A DNA stretch of 64,000 nucleotides from Hoeflea sp. (GTDB lineage Bacteria > Pseudomonadota > Alphaproteobacteria > Rhizobiales > Rhizobiaceae). The position numbers and the translations under genes are program-made. Shown here in pieces: positions 8,898 through 17,862 of this stretch (position 1 is its first letter; every line of letters starts with the position of its first letter). The stretch is taken from NCBI GenBank assembly GCA_019084245.1, contig JAHRFE010000033.1, positions 124,001 through 188,000 of the forward strand, read 5' to 3'. A model generated the notes under the pieces. That model searched no databases. It was not told the DNA's origin and was given only the letters and a program-made list of their open reading frames with translations.

Positions 8898-9095
8898 GAT
8901 GGTTCCCTCTTCCCGATTGGTCCCGCATCCCCGGCGCGACCTGTGGCGTCGAATAGAAACCGAAAGCGCCGTCGATGCTTGCATGATACGGGACGCCGAA
9001 TGCGCCAATTGCGACACGGGCGCGAAAGCCGCTGCAATGGGAGGAAGCGGGCCGTGCCCTGGGCGATCGGCCAGGGATCGAAACCGCCGGAACGA

Positions 9096-9461
9096 CTATT
9101 CCAGATGCACCATCAGCGCATGGACTTCGGTCCCGTCCAGGGTGCGGGCGGAATGCCCCCTGCCGGTGGTGTCTTCCATCAGCACGACATCGCCCGGGCC
9201 GAGATCGAGGACCGCGCCGCCGCTCGTCTGCCCCTGGAAGCGGCCCGACAGCATCACGAACAATTGCCGGCGCGGCACCGGATGCAGCCCGCTGTCCCAG
9301 CCGGCGGGAAAATGCACCATGACGTAGCGCTTGGCTTCGACCGCAACCGACACGCCGAAGGCCGGCGCAGGCGGCGCATAGACCGCCATGTCGAACGCAG
9401 CCTGCATGTCCTCGAAATGGCTCCCGCCGTTTTCATCGGCATAGAGCCGCAGATATTTCAT
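9096..9461 (-). CDS. Small cupin-domain protein
   Basis: 121 residues with a single cupin fold: LHPVPRRQLFVMLSGRF is the first cupin motif region and LGPGDVVLMEDTTGRGHSARTL the second. GHSARTLDG supplies a candidate metal-ligand His. The ATG at 9461 has GGGGGAAG upstream. It sits between putA and fhs on the same strand without clear coupling to either. Related small rhizobial cupins are uncharacterised; a metal-dependent small-molecule or sensor role is possible. Confidence 0.75.
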   Translation of the reverse strand: MKYLRLYADENGGSHFEDMQAAFDMAVYAPPAPAFGVSVAVEAKRYVMVHFPAGWDSGLHPVPRRQLFVMLSGRFQGQTSGGAVLDLGPGDVVLMEDTTGRGHSARTLDGTEVHALMVHLE

Positions 9462-9593
9462 GGACTTCCCCCACCGCCGGACCGGTCGCGACGAACGGCC
9501 CTGCCGGCATCTACGCATATCCGCCGGCTGAAGGGAACCATGACACGACCGCGCGCCAGGGCGCGCGGCAACGGGAACCGCTGACCGCCGCCC

Positions 9594-12500
9594 TCACCCG
9601 TCGCCCATGGCGATCAGCCCGGCATTGCCGCCGGCGGCCGCAGTGTTGACCGAGACCGCCTGCTCGACCGCGAATCGCATCAGGTAATGCGGGCCGCCGG
9701 CCTTGAAGCCGGTGCCCGACAGGCCCGAGCCGCCGAAGGGCTGGGTGCCGACCACGGCGCCGATCATGTTGCGGTTGATGTAGACATTGCCGGTGTCGAG
9801 CCGGTCGATGACCTTGCGCACCGTCGCTTCGATGCGCGAATGCACGCCCAGCGTCAGGCCGAAGCCGGTGGCGTCGATGGCGTCGAGCACCGTGTCGAGC
9901 TTCTTCGCCTTGAAGCGCACCACATGCAGCACCGGGCCGAAGATCTCGCGATCAAGCGCTGACGCATCCTTGAGCTCGACAATGTGCGGGGCGAAGAACA
10001 GGCCGTCCTTCGGGACCTCTCCGGCATAGACCAGTTTCTGGGTCTTCGAGATCGTGGCGATGTGACCGGCCAGCATCTCGCGCTGCGCCTCGTCGATCAC
10101 CGGGCCTATATCGGTGGAGGGCTTCGACGGATCGCCGAGCCTGAGTTCGCGCGCGGCGCCCTCGATCATCTCGATCATCTGGTCCGCGACATCCTCCTGC
10201 ACGAACAGGAGCCTCAATGCCGAGCAGCGCTGGCCGGCGGAGCGGAACGCCGACATCACCACATCGTCGGCCACCTGTTCGGCGAGCGCGGTCGCGTCGA
10301 CGATCATGGCGTTGAGCCCGCCGGTCTCGGCAATGAACGGCACGATCGGCCCGTCCCTGGCGGCCAGCGTCCGGTTGATGGCGCGCGCGGTCTCGGTCGA
10401 GCCGGTAAAGGCCACGCCGCCGATCTTCGGATGCGAGGTGAGCGCAGCACCCACATCGCCCGCGCCCGGCAGGCACAAGAGCACGTCCTTCGGCACCCCC
10501 GCCTCATGCAGGAGCATGATCGCCTCATGGGCGATCAGCGGCGTCTGCTCGGCAGGCTTGGCGATCACCGCATTGCCGGCGGCGAGGCCCGCCGACACCT
10601 GGCCGAGGAAAATCGCCAGCGGAAAGTTCCAGGGCGAGATGCAGACAAACACGCCGCGTCCGCGCCAGCCCAGCCGGTTGTCCTCGCCGGTCGGCCCCGG
10701 CATCGGCAGCATCTTGGAGAACATGTCGCGCGAGCGGGCCGCGTAATACCGCAGGAAGTCCACTGCCTCGCGGATTTCGGCAATGCCGTCGTCGAGTGTC
10801 TTGCCGGCCTCCGCCGACAACAGCGCCATGAACCGGTCGCGCCTCGCCTCGATCAGGTCGGCCGCCCGGTCGAGCGCCGCGGCGCGCAAGCCCGGATCGG
10901 TGCGCGACCAGCTCCTGAAGCCCAGGGCCGCTGTTGTCACCGCCTTGTCCACATCCTTGGGATCGGTAAATCGCACCGTGCCGACGATCCTTGCCGGGTC
11001 GGAAGGCGAGCGGACATCCTGCGCAGCGCCGCCCTTGAGACCCGGGGCAATCGGCCCGGCCTCGACTGTCCCGGAGGATCGCTCCATGCCTTCGACCAGC
11101 GAGGCCAGCTGAAACCGGTCGCCGAATTCCACACCGTGCGAATTTGGCCGGTCCGGATAGATCGCGAGGGGCAGCGGGATCTGGCTGTTGCGGGCCGATT
11201 GGCCGCGGGCGAGCCCCAGCTTGGCGTCGGGACGTTCCAGCATAGAGGCGATCGGCACATTCTTGTCGCCGGCCACGGCCACGAAGGAGGAATTGGCGCC
11301 GTTTTCGAGCAGCCGTCGCACCAGATAGGCGAGCAGGTCGCGATAGCCGCCGACCGGCGCATAGATCCGGCAGGGCACCCGGTCATTGCTCTTGCTCAGG
11401 CTCTCATAGACCACCTCGCCCATGCCGTGCAGGCGCTGGAACTCGAAGCCGCTCGGGTCCTCGGCCATTTCGATGATGGTCGAAACGGTCAAGGCATTGT
11501 GGGTGGCGAATTGCGGATACATCACGTCGCGCAAGTCCAGCATCTGCCGGGCGCAGGCGAGATAGGAAAGATCCGTGGCGGCCTTGCGGGTGAAGACGCC
11601 ATAGCCTTCGAGCCCGCGTTCCTGGGCGCGCTTGATCTCGGTGTCCCAATAGGCGCCCTTGACCAGACGCACCATCATCTTGCGGTCATGCTTGCGACAA
11701 AGCGCGGCGATGTGGTCGATCACCTGCGGCGCGCGCTTCTGGTAGGCCTGGATGGCGAGCCCGAAGCCGTCCCAGCCGGCAAGCGACGGATCGGCAAAGG
11801 CGCGGTCGATGACATCGAGCGACAGTTCCAGCCGGTCGACTTCTTCAGCGTCGACGGTGAAGTTGAGATCATGGGCCTTGGCCATCTGCGCCAGCCTGAC
11901 GAGATCTGGCACCAGTTCCTCGAGCACCTGTTCGCGATGGGTGGCGAGATAGCGCGGGTGCAGCGCCGAAAGCTTGACCGAAATGCCGGGACGGTCGGGC
12001 AGCTTGCGGCCGGCCGAAGTCTTGCTCGCGGCCTTGCCGATGGCGGCGATCGCATCGGCATAGGATTTGAAATAGCGTTTCGCGTCACTGAGCGTGCGGG
12101 CGCCTTCGCCCAGCATGTCATAGGAATGGCGGTAGCCCCGCGACTCGTTCTTGGCGGCGCGGGAGAGCGCATCGGAGATGGTTTCGCCCAGCACGAAATG
12201 ATGGCCCAGGAACCGCATCGCCTGCTTGGTCGCGGTCCTCACCGTGGGCATGCCCATGCGCTTGACCAACCCGCGCATCACACCTTCGGGTGTTTCGCCG
12301 GGATTGATCACGCGAGCGGACATCCCCAAAGCCCAGGCCGAAGCCGACACAAACCAGGTGTCGCCATGGGTTTCGTGATCGCTCCAGCCGCCCTCCTTGA
12401 GCTTGTCCTCGATCAGCCGGTCCTGGGTCAGCGCATCGGGCACCCGCAGAAGCGCCTCCGCCAGCACCATCAAGGCCAGGCCTTCGCGCGTCGACAACCC

Positions 12501-12707
12501 GTATTCGCGCAGGAAATCCTCGACGCCGCCCATCTGGCCGGAATCCGAGCGGATCGCCTGGATCAGCTTGGTGGTGCGGGCATCAATCGCCCTGTCCTGC
12601 GCACCGCTGAAGGTCAGGGCTTCGTTGAAAGCGCTGATCAGCCGGTCGTCGTCTGGCGCATGCGGCGCGTGAAAGGCGGTCAAAGGCGGCTGGTTCGTGG
12701 CGATCAT
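9594..12707 (-). CDS. putA: Bifunctional proline dehydrogenase / L-glutamate-5-semialdehyde dehydrogenase
   Basis: 1037 residues. PutA oxidises proline to pyrroline-5-carboxylate (FAD) and then to glutamate (NAD), channelling the intermediate. The N-terminal half is the proline dehydrogenase barrel (MMVRLVKGAYWDTEIKRAQE). The C-terminal half is an aldehyde dehydrogenase with ETGGLNA (general-base Glu) and SAGQRCSALR (catalytic Cys), ending in the GTQPFGGSGLSGTG segment. The ribbon-helix-helix DNA-binding domain of enterobacterial PutA is missing, so this is a short, non-regulatory PutA. The ATG at 12707 has GGGAGAG upstream. A divergent Lrp-family gene (putR) supplies the regulation. Confidence 0.97.
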   Translation of the reverse strand: MIATNQPPLTAFHAPHAPDDDRLISAFNEALTFSGAQDRAIDARTTKLIQAIRSDSGQMGGVEDFLREYGLSTREGLALMVLAEALLRVPDALTQDRLIEDKLKEGGWSDHETHGDTWFVSASAWALGMSARVINPGETPEGVMRGLVKRMGMPTVRTATKQAMRFLGHHFVLGETISDALSRAAKNESRGYRHSYDMLGEGARTLSDAKRYFKSYADAIAAIGKAASKTSAGRKLPDRPGISVKLSALHPRYLATHREQVLEELVPDLVRLAQMAKAHDLNFTVDAEEVDRLELSLDVIDRAFADPSLAGWDGFGLAIQAYQKRAPQVIDHIAALCRKHDRKMMVRLVKGAYWDTEIKRAQERGLEGYGVFTRKAATDLSYLACARQMLDLRDVMYPQFATHNALTVSTIIEMAEDPSGFEFQRLHGMGEVVYESLSKSNDRVPCRIYAPVGGYRDLLAYLVRRLLENGANSSFVAVAGDKNVPIASMLERPDAKLGLARGQSARNSQIPLPLAIYPDRPNSHGVEFGDRFQLASLVEGMERSSGTVEAGPIAPGLKGGAAQDVRSPSDPARIVGTVRFTDPKDVDKAVTTAALGFRSWSRTDPGLRAAALDRAADLIEARRDRFMALLSAEAGKTLDDGIAEIREAVDFLRYYAARSRDMFSKMLPMPGPTGEDNRLGWRGRGVFVCISPWNFPLAIFLGQVSAGLAAGNAVIAKPAEQTPLIAHEAIMLLHEAGVPKDVLLCLPGAGDVGAALTSHPKIGGVAFTGSTETARAINRTLAARDGPIVPFIAETGGLNAMIVDATALAEQVADDVVMSAFRSAGQRCSALRLLFVQEDVADQMIEMIEGAARELRLGDPSKPSTDIGPVIDEAQREMLAGHIATISKTQKLVYAGEVPKDGLFFAPHIVELKDASALDREIFGPVLHVVRFKAKKLDTVLDAIDATGFGLTLGVHSRIEATVRKVIDRLDTGNVYINRNMIGAVVGTQPFGGSGLSGTGFKAGGPHYLMRFAVEQAVSVNTAAAGGNAGLIAMGDG

Positions 12708-12819
12708 GATACTCTCCCGTGAAACACGCAAGATATAGGTTGATTTGTTGGATTTCTCTCCATATATTTGTCATTATTCAGATTAATTCACTATAAAACT
12801 GCACTGTGATGGAGAGTTC

Positions 12820-13281
12820 GTGAAGGAAATTGATCGTATCGACCGAAAGATCCTTCGCGCCATGCAGGACGACGGACGGCTGAGCAACCTGGAACTGGCC
12901 GAGAAGATCAGCCTGTCTCCGACCGCCACAGCCGAACGCCTCAAGCGCCTGACGCGTGACGGCTACATCATAAGCTACACGGCCAAGCTCTCGCCGGAAA
13001 GGCTCGACCGGGGGATGCTGGTTTTTGTTGAGGTCAAGCTTGACCGGACAACGCCGGATGTCTTTGACTCCTTTTCAGAGGCGGTTCAACGATCCGATGA
13101 TGTGATGGAGTGCCACATGGTGGCGGGCGGCTTCGACTATCTGGTCAAGGCCCGCGTCAAGGGAATGGAGGCCTACAGGGCTTTCCTTTCCGATGTGATC
13201 CTGTCTCTGCCAGGTGTGCGGGAAACCCACACCTATCCTGTCATGGAGGAGGTCAAGAACACCGGAAAACTGCCTGTGTAA
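12820..13281 (+). CDS. putR: Lrp/AsnC-family activator of putA
   Basis: 153 residues, the standard Lrp/AsnC size. The N-terminal winged HTH is visible (DRIDRKILRAMQDDGRLSNL ... LAEKISLSPTATAERLKRL) and the C-terminal RAM/ligand domain follows (DVMECHMVAGGFDYLVKARV). It starts with GTG at 12820, six bases after GGAGA. It is divergent from putA across an AT-rich region of about 110 bp. In Agrobacterium and Rhodobacter the equivalent PutR activates putA in response to proline; the same role here is inferred from family and position. Confidence 0.9.
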   Translation: MKEIDRIDRKILRAMQDDGRLSNLELAEKISLSPTATAERLKRLTRDGYIISYTAKLSPERLDRGMLVFVEVKLDRTTPDVFDSFSEAVQRSDDVMECHMVAGGFDYLVKARVKGMEAYRAFLSDVILSLPGVRETHTYPVMEEVKNTGKLPV

Positions 13282-13391
13282 GCATGCATGGTCATGGCTG
13301 GATTTAATTCGCCGACACAGATTGCTTTTTGATCAGCGACAGGCTCAACTATGACATCCTACTATGAAGAATTACAACCTAAACCCATGGA

Positions 13392-14141
13392 ATGATTGGA
13401 TTTTGGTTAAATGACGGTTTGATATTGATGAAAGGCCATCCAACCCTAGTTACCAGCTTGAACGCGATCCGGACCGAAGCAGATCTGTCCGGTTTTTTGC
13501 GTGAACTGGCAACGGATTTCGGGTTGAAGGGCTATATGGTGATCGATATCCCGACTGCGGCTGACGAGAAGCTGGCGCCCAGGGTCGCACTCTCAGACCT
13601 GCCCTCCGGATTTCTGAAGGACTATGACAGCCTTGGCTTGTTGAAGAATTCGCCGATCTTTGCGGGATTGCGCCGCTCAACCGCGCCGGTGATTTGGAGC
13701 ATCGACACGATCGGCGTTGACCGGCCATCGGCGGAAGTCGACGCCGCACGTCGGCTGTTCACGCGCCATGGCATTTCCACCAGCGTGTATTTTCCGGTTC
13801 ATGGCGCAAACGGCCGGCGCGCGGTGTTGGGATTTGTCGGCGACAGGCCCGCCATTGGCCATACGGAAATGGGCGAGCTGGGAATATTCGTGATGCAGGC
13901 CTATGATGTATATTCGAACCTGAGAACTGAGACCGGGGGCGGAACCGCAGCGCTGACGGCGCGTGAACTCGAAGTGCTGCATTGGGTTGCCTGCGGTAAA
14001 ACCTCAGGCGAGATTGCGGATATCGTTGCGTTGTCCGACCATACAGTCAATTCATACATGAACAATGCAATGCGAAAGCTCGATTGCGTCAACAGAACGC
14101 ACCTGGTTGCCAAGGCAATGCGTTTACACCTCATCAGCTGA
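13392..14141 (+). CDS. LuxR-family solo regulator with divergent autoinducer-binding domain
   Basis: 249 residues from the ATG at 13392; a start at 13428 (MKGHPTLVTS) is equally possible, as neither has a strong ribosome site. The N-terminal ~165 residues have the autoinducer-binding fold pattern (GYMVIDIP, then FLKDYDSLGLLKNSPIF, then HGISTSVYFPVHG). The C-terminal LuxR HTH is clear: LTARELEVLHWVACGKTSGE, then DHTVNSYMNNAMRKL. The TraR-type W-x3-Y-...-DP pocket pattern reads F-x3-Y-...-SP here, so key AHL-binding positions differ. No luxI-type synthase is present. The next gene, a PAS protein, follows within 20 bp and is probably co-transcribed. Confidence 0.85.
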   Translation: MIGFWLNDGLILMKGHPTLVTSLNAIRTEADLSGFLRELATDFGLKGYMVIDIPTAADEKLAPRVALSDLPSGFLKDYDSLGLLKNSPIFAGLRRSTAPVIWSIDTIGVDRPSAEVDAARRLFTRHGISTSVYFPVHGANGRRAVLGFVGDRPAIGHTEMGELGIFVMQAYDVYSNLRTETGGGTAALTARELEVLHWVACGKTSGEIADIVALSDHTVNSYMNNAMRKLDCVNRTHLVAKAMRLHLIS

Positions 14142-14160
14142 TTTGGAGCTCCGCTCGAAA

Positions 14161-14643
14161 ATGCTTTCAGAAAGGATGCCTGTGGTCAGGTTTGAATTTT
14201 CAGAAACAGATCCGGTACAGGATCTGGATCATATCGGGCTGACCGATGCAGAAATCGTCGAGCTGGTATCCAGCCGGCACGCCATGGGCTACTGGCGCTC
14301 CGACCTCGCTTCGGGGCATGTGTTCTGGTCCAAGGGAGTCTTTGATATTTACGGAATGGAGTTCACCAGGGGCCCGGTCAATCTGACAGCCGCCTACGGA
14401 AACGTCCATGCCGAAGACCTGAACCTCATGCTGGAACTGATCGAGCGTGCCGCGTCGGAAAAGACCGGCTTTCACTACGTGCTGAGGCTGAAAAACGGCG
14501 AGAACGGCGTTAAATATGTCCGCTCAGTCGGGCGTTGCCGCGCGACCAGCGACGGCCGCGAGGAACTTATCGGTATCGTCGAGGAAATCATTGATCAGGT
14601 TCGCCTTGTCGGTGTGCTCGGTAACCCGCCCATGGCAATCTGA
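14161..14643 (+). CDS. Stand-alone PAS-domain protein
   Basis: 160 residues from the ATG at 14161. An alternative start is the GTG at 14182, which has AAAGGA at better spacing. A single PAS_3-type fold fills most of the protein: GYWRSDLASGHVFWSKGVFD, IYGME, HAEDLNLMLELIERA, and FHYVLRLKNGENGVKYVRSVGR. There is no output domain, so it may act through a partner. It lies directly downstream of the LuxR solo on the same strand, which suggests a joint signalling role (inference). Confidence 0.75.
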   Translation: MLSERMPVVRFEFSETDPVQDLDHIGLTDAEIVELVSSRHAMGYWRSDLASGHVFWSKGVFDIYGMEFTRGPVNLTAAYGNVHAEDLNLMLELIERAASEKTGFHYVLRLKNGENGVKYVRSVGRCRATSDGREELIGIVEEIIDQVRLVGVLGNPPMAI

Positions 14644-14717
14644 GCCGGTTCATCCCCCGCCCTGACAGGATACCCGGCAAGCCTGCGCCCGCTCACGGCG
14701 GCGTCCGCGTCAGCCCG

Positions 14718-15815
14718 TCAGCGGTCCAGAATGGCGCGGATCTCGACCAGGTTCGAGCGGAAACGGAGCACATAGAACCCCATCGTCGCCAGATGCGTTG
14801 GCATGATCCAGCCGCTCTCGTTGCCGTTTGAGATGATTGCCGGCTGTATCCTCAGGGCCGCTGCCAATTGCTCGTCCATCGAGTCCCACACCTGCCCGAG
14901 ATTGCGCTGGGCGACCACGTCGCGAAAATCCTCGCGCGTCGCCTTCAGGATGCCGTAGTAGCCGTAGAGCTGGCCATAGGAAAACCAGAAGCGGTCATCG
15001 GCGCGGGTGTCGAACCAGCCGCCATTGTAGTTCTCCGAGCGGTCGCGCAGGATGGCGGACGTCGATCCGACGTCTGAGGCGATCCTGTCGAGGAACTGCA
15101 CGAGATTGTCGGTGCGGGCATCATAGGTCGCGTTGCATTGGGAAAGACGCTCGTTGAACGCGGCCAGGTCGGCGATCGCGGAGCGGTAGAAGGACGGCGT
15201 CGGTGTCTTCGGTCCGAACGGATTGACGCCGAAATACCAGGTGTATTCGTCAAACTGAATCGCGCCGCGCGCGTCCTGCAGGTTGCCGTCGACCTGGCTG
15301 GTGCCGCGCACACGCCCGAGCGTGTCGACAAACTCCACCGTGGTGCGGCGGATCGCCTGGTTCACGCCCCGCTGGAACGCCGCCTTGTTGTCAAAGAACG
15401 GCGTATGATCCCACTCGATCCCGAAAAAGCCGGCCTTGTGGAGGATCATCGACGAGATCCAGGCGTTCTGGTTGACATTGAAATCGATCAGGTCCGCAGT
15501 GACCGACACCATCGCAGAAGGCGCGCAAGTCCCGTCAGCCAGTTGGGTTCCGGGCGTCATGGCATGGGTTTCGCGCTTGCCCGGATATTCCGTATCGAAA
15601 TTGGACCAGACCTGGGTCTGCCAGAAGAAATAGCCGTAAAGCCCGACGAACATCAGCAGTATGCCGCCGACAATGGCCTTGAGCATGAAGCCCCGGCGCC
15701 GGTACCAGCCCGCCACGGTGACGAACGGCCAGAGGATCGCAGCGACGACCATGCCGAAGCCGCGACCGATGGCGTTGAAGATGCGCTCGAAAAATGCAAT
15801 CACCGGGTCAAGCAT
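14718..15815 (-). CDS. DUF2333 family single-pass membrane protein
   Basis: 365 residues. A short N-terminal hydrophobic region near 18-36 and a clear transmembrane helix near 45-66 (KAIVGGILLMFVGLYGYFFW) precede a large soluble domain matching DUF2333 (TDLIDFNVNQN-type block read as ADLIDFNVNQNAWISSMIL, then YTWYFGVNPFG and WMPTHLAT-like GWIMPTHLATMGFYVLRFRS). The soluble part is most likely periplasmic. Its first 8 bases overlap the end of the upstream DUF6638-like gene, so translation is coupled. It is the last gene of the uncharacterised operon that begins at 22106. Confidence 0.85.
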   Translation of the reverse strand: MLDPVIAFFERIFNAIGRGFGMVVAAILWPFVTVAGWYRRRGFMLKAIVGGILLMFVGLYGYFFWQTQVWSNFDTEYPGKRETHAMTPGTQLADGTCAPSAMVSVTADLIDFNVNQNAWISSMILHKAGFFGIEWDHTPFFDNKAAFQRGVNQAIRRTTVEFVDTLGRVRGTSQVDGNLQDARGAIQFDEYTWYFGVNPFGPKTPTPSFYRSAIADLAAFNERLSQCNATYDARTDNLVQFLDRIASDVGSTSAILRDRSENYNGGWFDTRADDRFWFSYGQLYGYYGILKATREDFRDVVAQRNLGQVWDSMDEQLAAALRIQPAIISNGNESGWIMPTHLATMGFYVLRFRSNLVEIRAILDR

Positions 15816-17109
15816 CCTCTTGGTATCCTTCCAGTCCGTACAACCGCGACCTGAACGCCGCCTTGTTGTTCAGATAAGTCTTTCCGAGCACATCCACAAC
15901 ATGGGCGCGGTAGCTTTCGGAATACCCGCCATAGGAATCGTAAAATCCCTGCTTGTCAAAGACGAAGCGGGTGACGAAATCAAACGGCGCCAGACGCGCC
16001 AGCAGCCGGTTGACGAGCCACTGGTCGGGATGGGCGGGATCGGCACGGCAGAGCATCAGCCGGCGGTCGGCCCGGACTTCGCGCATTTTCACCTGCCCGG
16101 TCGACACCACTTCGCGCAGGACTTCCTGCAGGAAGGTATAGATCCCCTCCTCGGCAATCAGCGCCGCATTGCGATGCATCCAGGTCTGCAGAAACACCCG
16201 GTCGGCGCCTGCAAGGTCGACCGAAGGGTCGGCGCGGCCGATCAGATCGGCAATCGCCATCTCGGCGCGATGGGCGAAGAAGCCGGAGGGCTCGACCCAG
16301 GAGGCGCGCGGCAATTGCAGCCTGCCGGTCTTCGACAGATACTCGAAGATCCGGGCGTGATCGCCACTATCGATATAGCTGACCTCCCAGGGGCGTGACC
16401 GCCTGAACCCGGGCGCCTGTTGATCGCAGATCACGGTGGTGGTGCGGTCATCGCGGAAGATGAACACGCCGCCAAAATGATTGGCCCAGTAGGACTGATG
16501 CGCAAACACCAGCTTGTCGGGCACCAGCGCGTTCTGCCTTATGTCGCCGGTCTCGCGCGCAAGCTCCACCATCCGGGTGAGCATGGCGTCGTCGCGCCAT
16601 CCGTTCTTCGAGGTCTTCAGCCGGTCGACAAGCGCGCGCAGTTCCGTGGCCTTTCCGAGCATGTTTTCCGCCGACATGACCCGGAAGCGGACTTCGTCGA
16701 TCGACAACAGGTCCTCGACCCCGGTGACGATATCGACCGGCTCCTCGATCTCGCCATAGAGCGCATCCTTGATCGTCACCGCGGAGACGGCGCGGCGGTT
16801 GCCATCGAAGAATTCGTGCATCAGCCCGGCGGTGTTGGAAAACTGGGTGTGCACCACCGGCAGATTCTCCTGGTCCGGCGTCAGGATGACAAAGCGGCGG
16901 TTGACGCCGTTGGGGTCAAGATACTGGACATCGCCAAGCTCCTGGGCGATTTCGGGTGAAAAGCCGGTCATGTCGATGCGGAAAGACGTGAGCGCGGTTT
17001 CCGGCAAGCCAAAGGCCTTGAGCGCCTTGTTGTAGCGCGCGACAAGATGCGGCTCGTCGATCAGCAGCAGCCGGCCATAGATCAGTTCGTTTTCGATCAG
17101 GCGTTTCAT
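15808..17109 (-). CDS. Uncharacterised conserved protein (DUF6638-like)
   Basis: 433 residues, cytosolic by appearance, with no signal peptide or membrane span. I recognise it as the rhizobial family annotated DUF6638 (MKRLIENELIYGRLLLIDEP, RIDMTGFSPEIAQELGD, FGGVFIFRDDRTTTVICDQQ); this assignment is from memory. Function is unknown. The start overlaps the PIN toxin's stop (ATGA) and its end overlaps the DUF2333 start by 8 bases, so it is locked into the operon at both sides. Confidence 0.8.
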   Translation of the reverse strand: MKRLIENELIYGRLLLIDEPHLVARYNKALKAFGLPETALTSFRIDMTGFSPEIAQELGDVQYLDPNGVNRRFVILTPDQENLPVVHTQFSNTAGLMHEFFDGNRRAVSAVTIKDALYGEIEEPVDIVTGVEDLLSIDEVRFRVMSAENMLGKATELRALVDRLKTSKNGWRDDAMLTRMVELARETGDIRQNALVPDKLVFAHQSYWANHFGGVFIFRDDRTTTVICDQQAPGFRRSRPWEVSYIDSGDHARIFEYLSKTGRLQLPRASWVEPSGFFAHRAEMAIADLIGRADPSVDLAGADRVFLQTWMHRNAALIAEEGIYTFLQEVLREVVSTGQVKMREVRADRRLMLCRADPAHPDQWLVNRLLARLAPFDFVTRFVFDKQGFYDSYGGYSESYRAHVVDVLGKTYLNNKAAFRSRLYGLEGYQEDA

Positions 17110-17528
17110 GAGGACTGCTTGTTGATGAGAGTAATGCCCAAAGCGCCTGCAGCGCGGTTCATGGCAGCGTCAAGGGTTGCGAGCGGAATGCGTCGCCGCC
17201 GGGCAAGTTCGAGATAGGCGGCGTCATAGGCGCTGAGCTGGTATTCGTCGCACAGAAGCTGGGTTTCCTTCCAAAGTGCTGCCGCACTGTCAGGGTCGGT
17301 CTTGATGGGCAGGTCCGAGATCCGCATCAGCGCGCCCTGCCTGTAATCCTTCGTCAGCCGTTTTCGCCGGACAGCGATCGCAAAGCCGTTGGCAATCTCG
17401 GCATGCCAATGGGCCGGAACCCAGGCCGTCTTTTCCATGAACATGTCGACGACCTGGTTCACGACTTCGGACTCCTCATCCGGAAACTGCCAGGCAAAAA
17501 TCACCGAAGCATCGACCACGAAGCTCAA
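17106..17528 (-). CDS. PIN-domain (VapC-type) toxin ribonuclease
   Basis: 140 residues. All four PIN acidic residues are in place: D6 (VVDAS), E44 (AEIANGF), D102 (SAYDAAYLELA) and D120 (LATLDAAM). These bind Mg for RNA cleavage in the VapC family. The likely start is TTG at 17528, overlapping the antitoxin stop as TTGA, with AGGAAGG upstream; a GTG at 17519 is an alternative. The stop overlaps the start of the next gene. Targets of VapC toxins are usually tRNA or rRNA; the target here is unknown. Confidence 0.87.
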   Translation of the reverse strand: MSFVVDASVIFAWQFPDEESEVVNQVVDMFMEKTAWVPAHWHAEIANGFAIAVRRKRLTKDYRQGALMRISDLPIKTDPDSAAALWKETQLLCDEYQLSAYDAAYLELARRRRIPLATLDAAMNRAAGALGITLINKQSS

Positions 17529-17773
17529 AACCGCCGGCCTTCCTCGATCATGTCCTTGATCGATGCGCCACCGAGCGCGTTCCCGGTCCGGTTGGCGCGG
17601 ATCCATTCGATGGCGGCGCGCACGCGCGCCTTGCGGTCTTCATCACTGTCGGTGGAGACCAGTTTGGCCACGGGCTTGCCATGGCGCGTGATGGTCACTT
17701 CCTCGCCGCGCTCGACGCGTTCAATCAGCGCGCTCAGAGTGTTGCGCGCTTCCAGAATGCCGACCTCGTCCAT
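17525..17773 (-). CDS. Phd/YefM-family antitoxin
   Basis: 82 residues. The N-terminal Phd/YefM DNA-binding and dimerisation fold is clear (VGILEARNTLSALIERVERG, EEVTITRHGKPVAKLV). The C-terminal part from about residue 45 is the expected toxin-wrapping tail (RAAIEWIRANRTG). The ATG at 17773 has GGAGGTCACC immediately upstream, a near-perfect ribosome site and better than the in-frame start at 17785. It overlaps the PIN toxin by 4 bases. Such antitoxins normally repress their own promoter with the toxin as corepressor. Confidence 0.9.
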   Translation of the reverse strand: MDEVGILEARNTLSALIERVERGEEVTITRHGKPVAKLVSTDSDEDRKARVRAAIEWIRANRTGNALGGASIKDMIEEGRRF

Positions 17774-17791
17774 GGTGACCTCCAATTATGG

Positions 17792-17804
17792 CTAGCGTGG
17801 CTAG
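17792..17804. promoter_or_regulatory. Candidate antitoxin operator and promoter
   Basis: The palindrome CTAGC-GTG-GCTAG lies 19-31 bp upstream of the antitoxin start. On the minus strand a TATATT -10-like hexamer sits just upstream of it. The pair therefore seems to have its own autoregulated promoter inside the larger operon. The operator role is inferred from position and symmetry. Confidence 0.5.
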
Positions 17805-17862
17805 AATATAGGCGCTGGCTGCTCCGAATACAACGGCGATGCTGATTCTATTGCTTTCGAGA

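Noticed and set aside
7371-9584. 737-codon open frame antisense to fhs and the cupin
   Set aside because: It overlaps two well supported genes and has biased composition and no recognisable domain.
9984-12722. 912-codon open frame antisense to putA
   Set aside because: The putA frame has full catalytic motifs; the antisense frame is His/Arg/Gly-rich with no domain and arises from high GC at codon position three.
12708-12819. Specific PutR binding site between putA and putR
   Set aside because: The region is AT-rich and divergent, but I could not find a clear palindrome matching a known PutR site.
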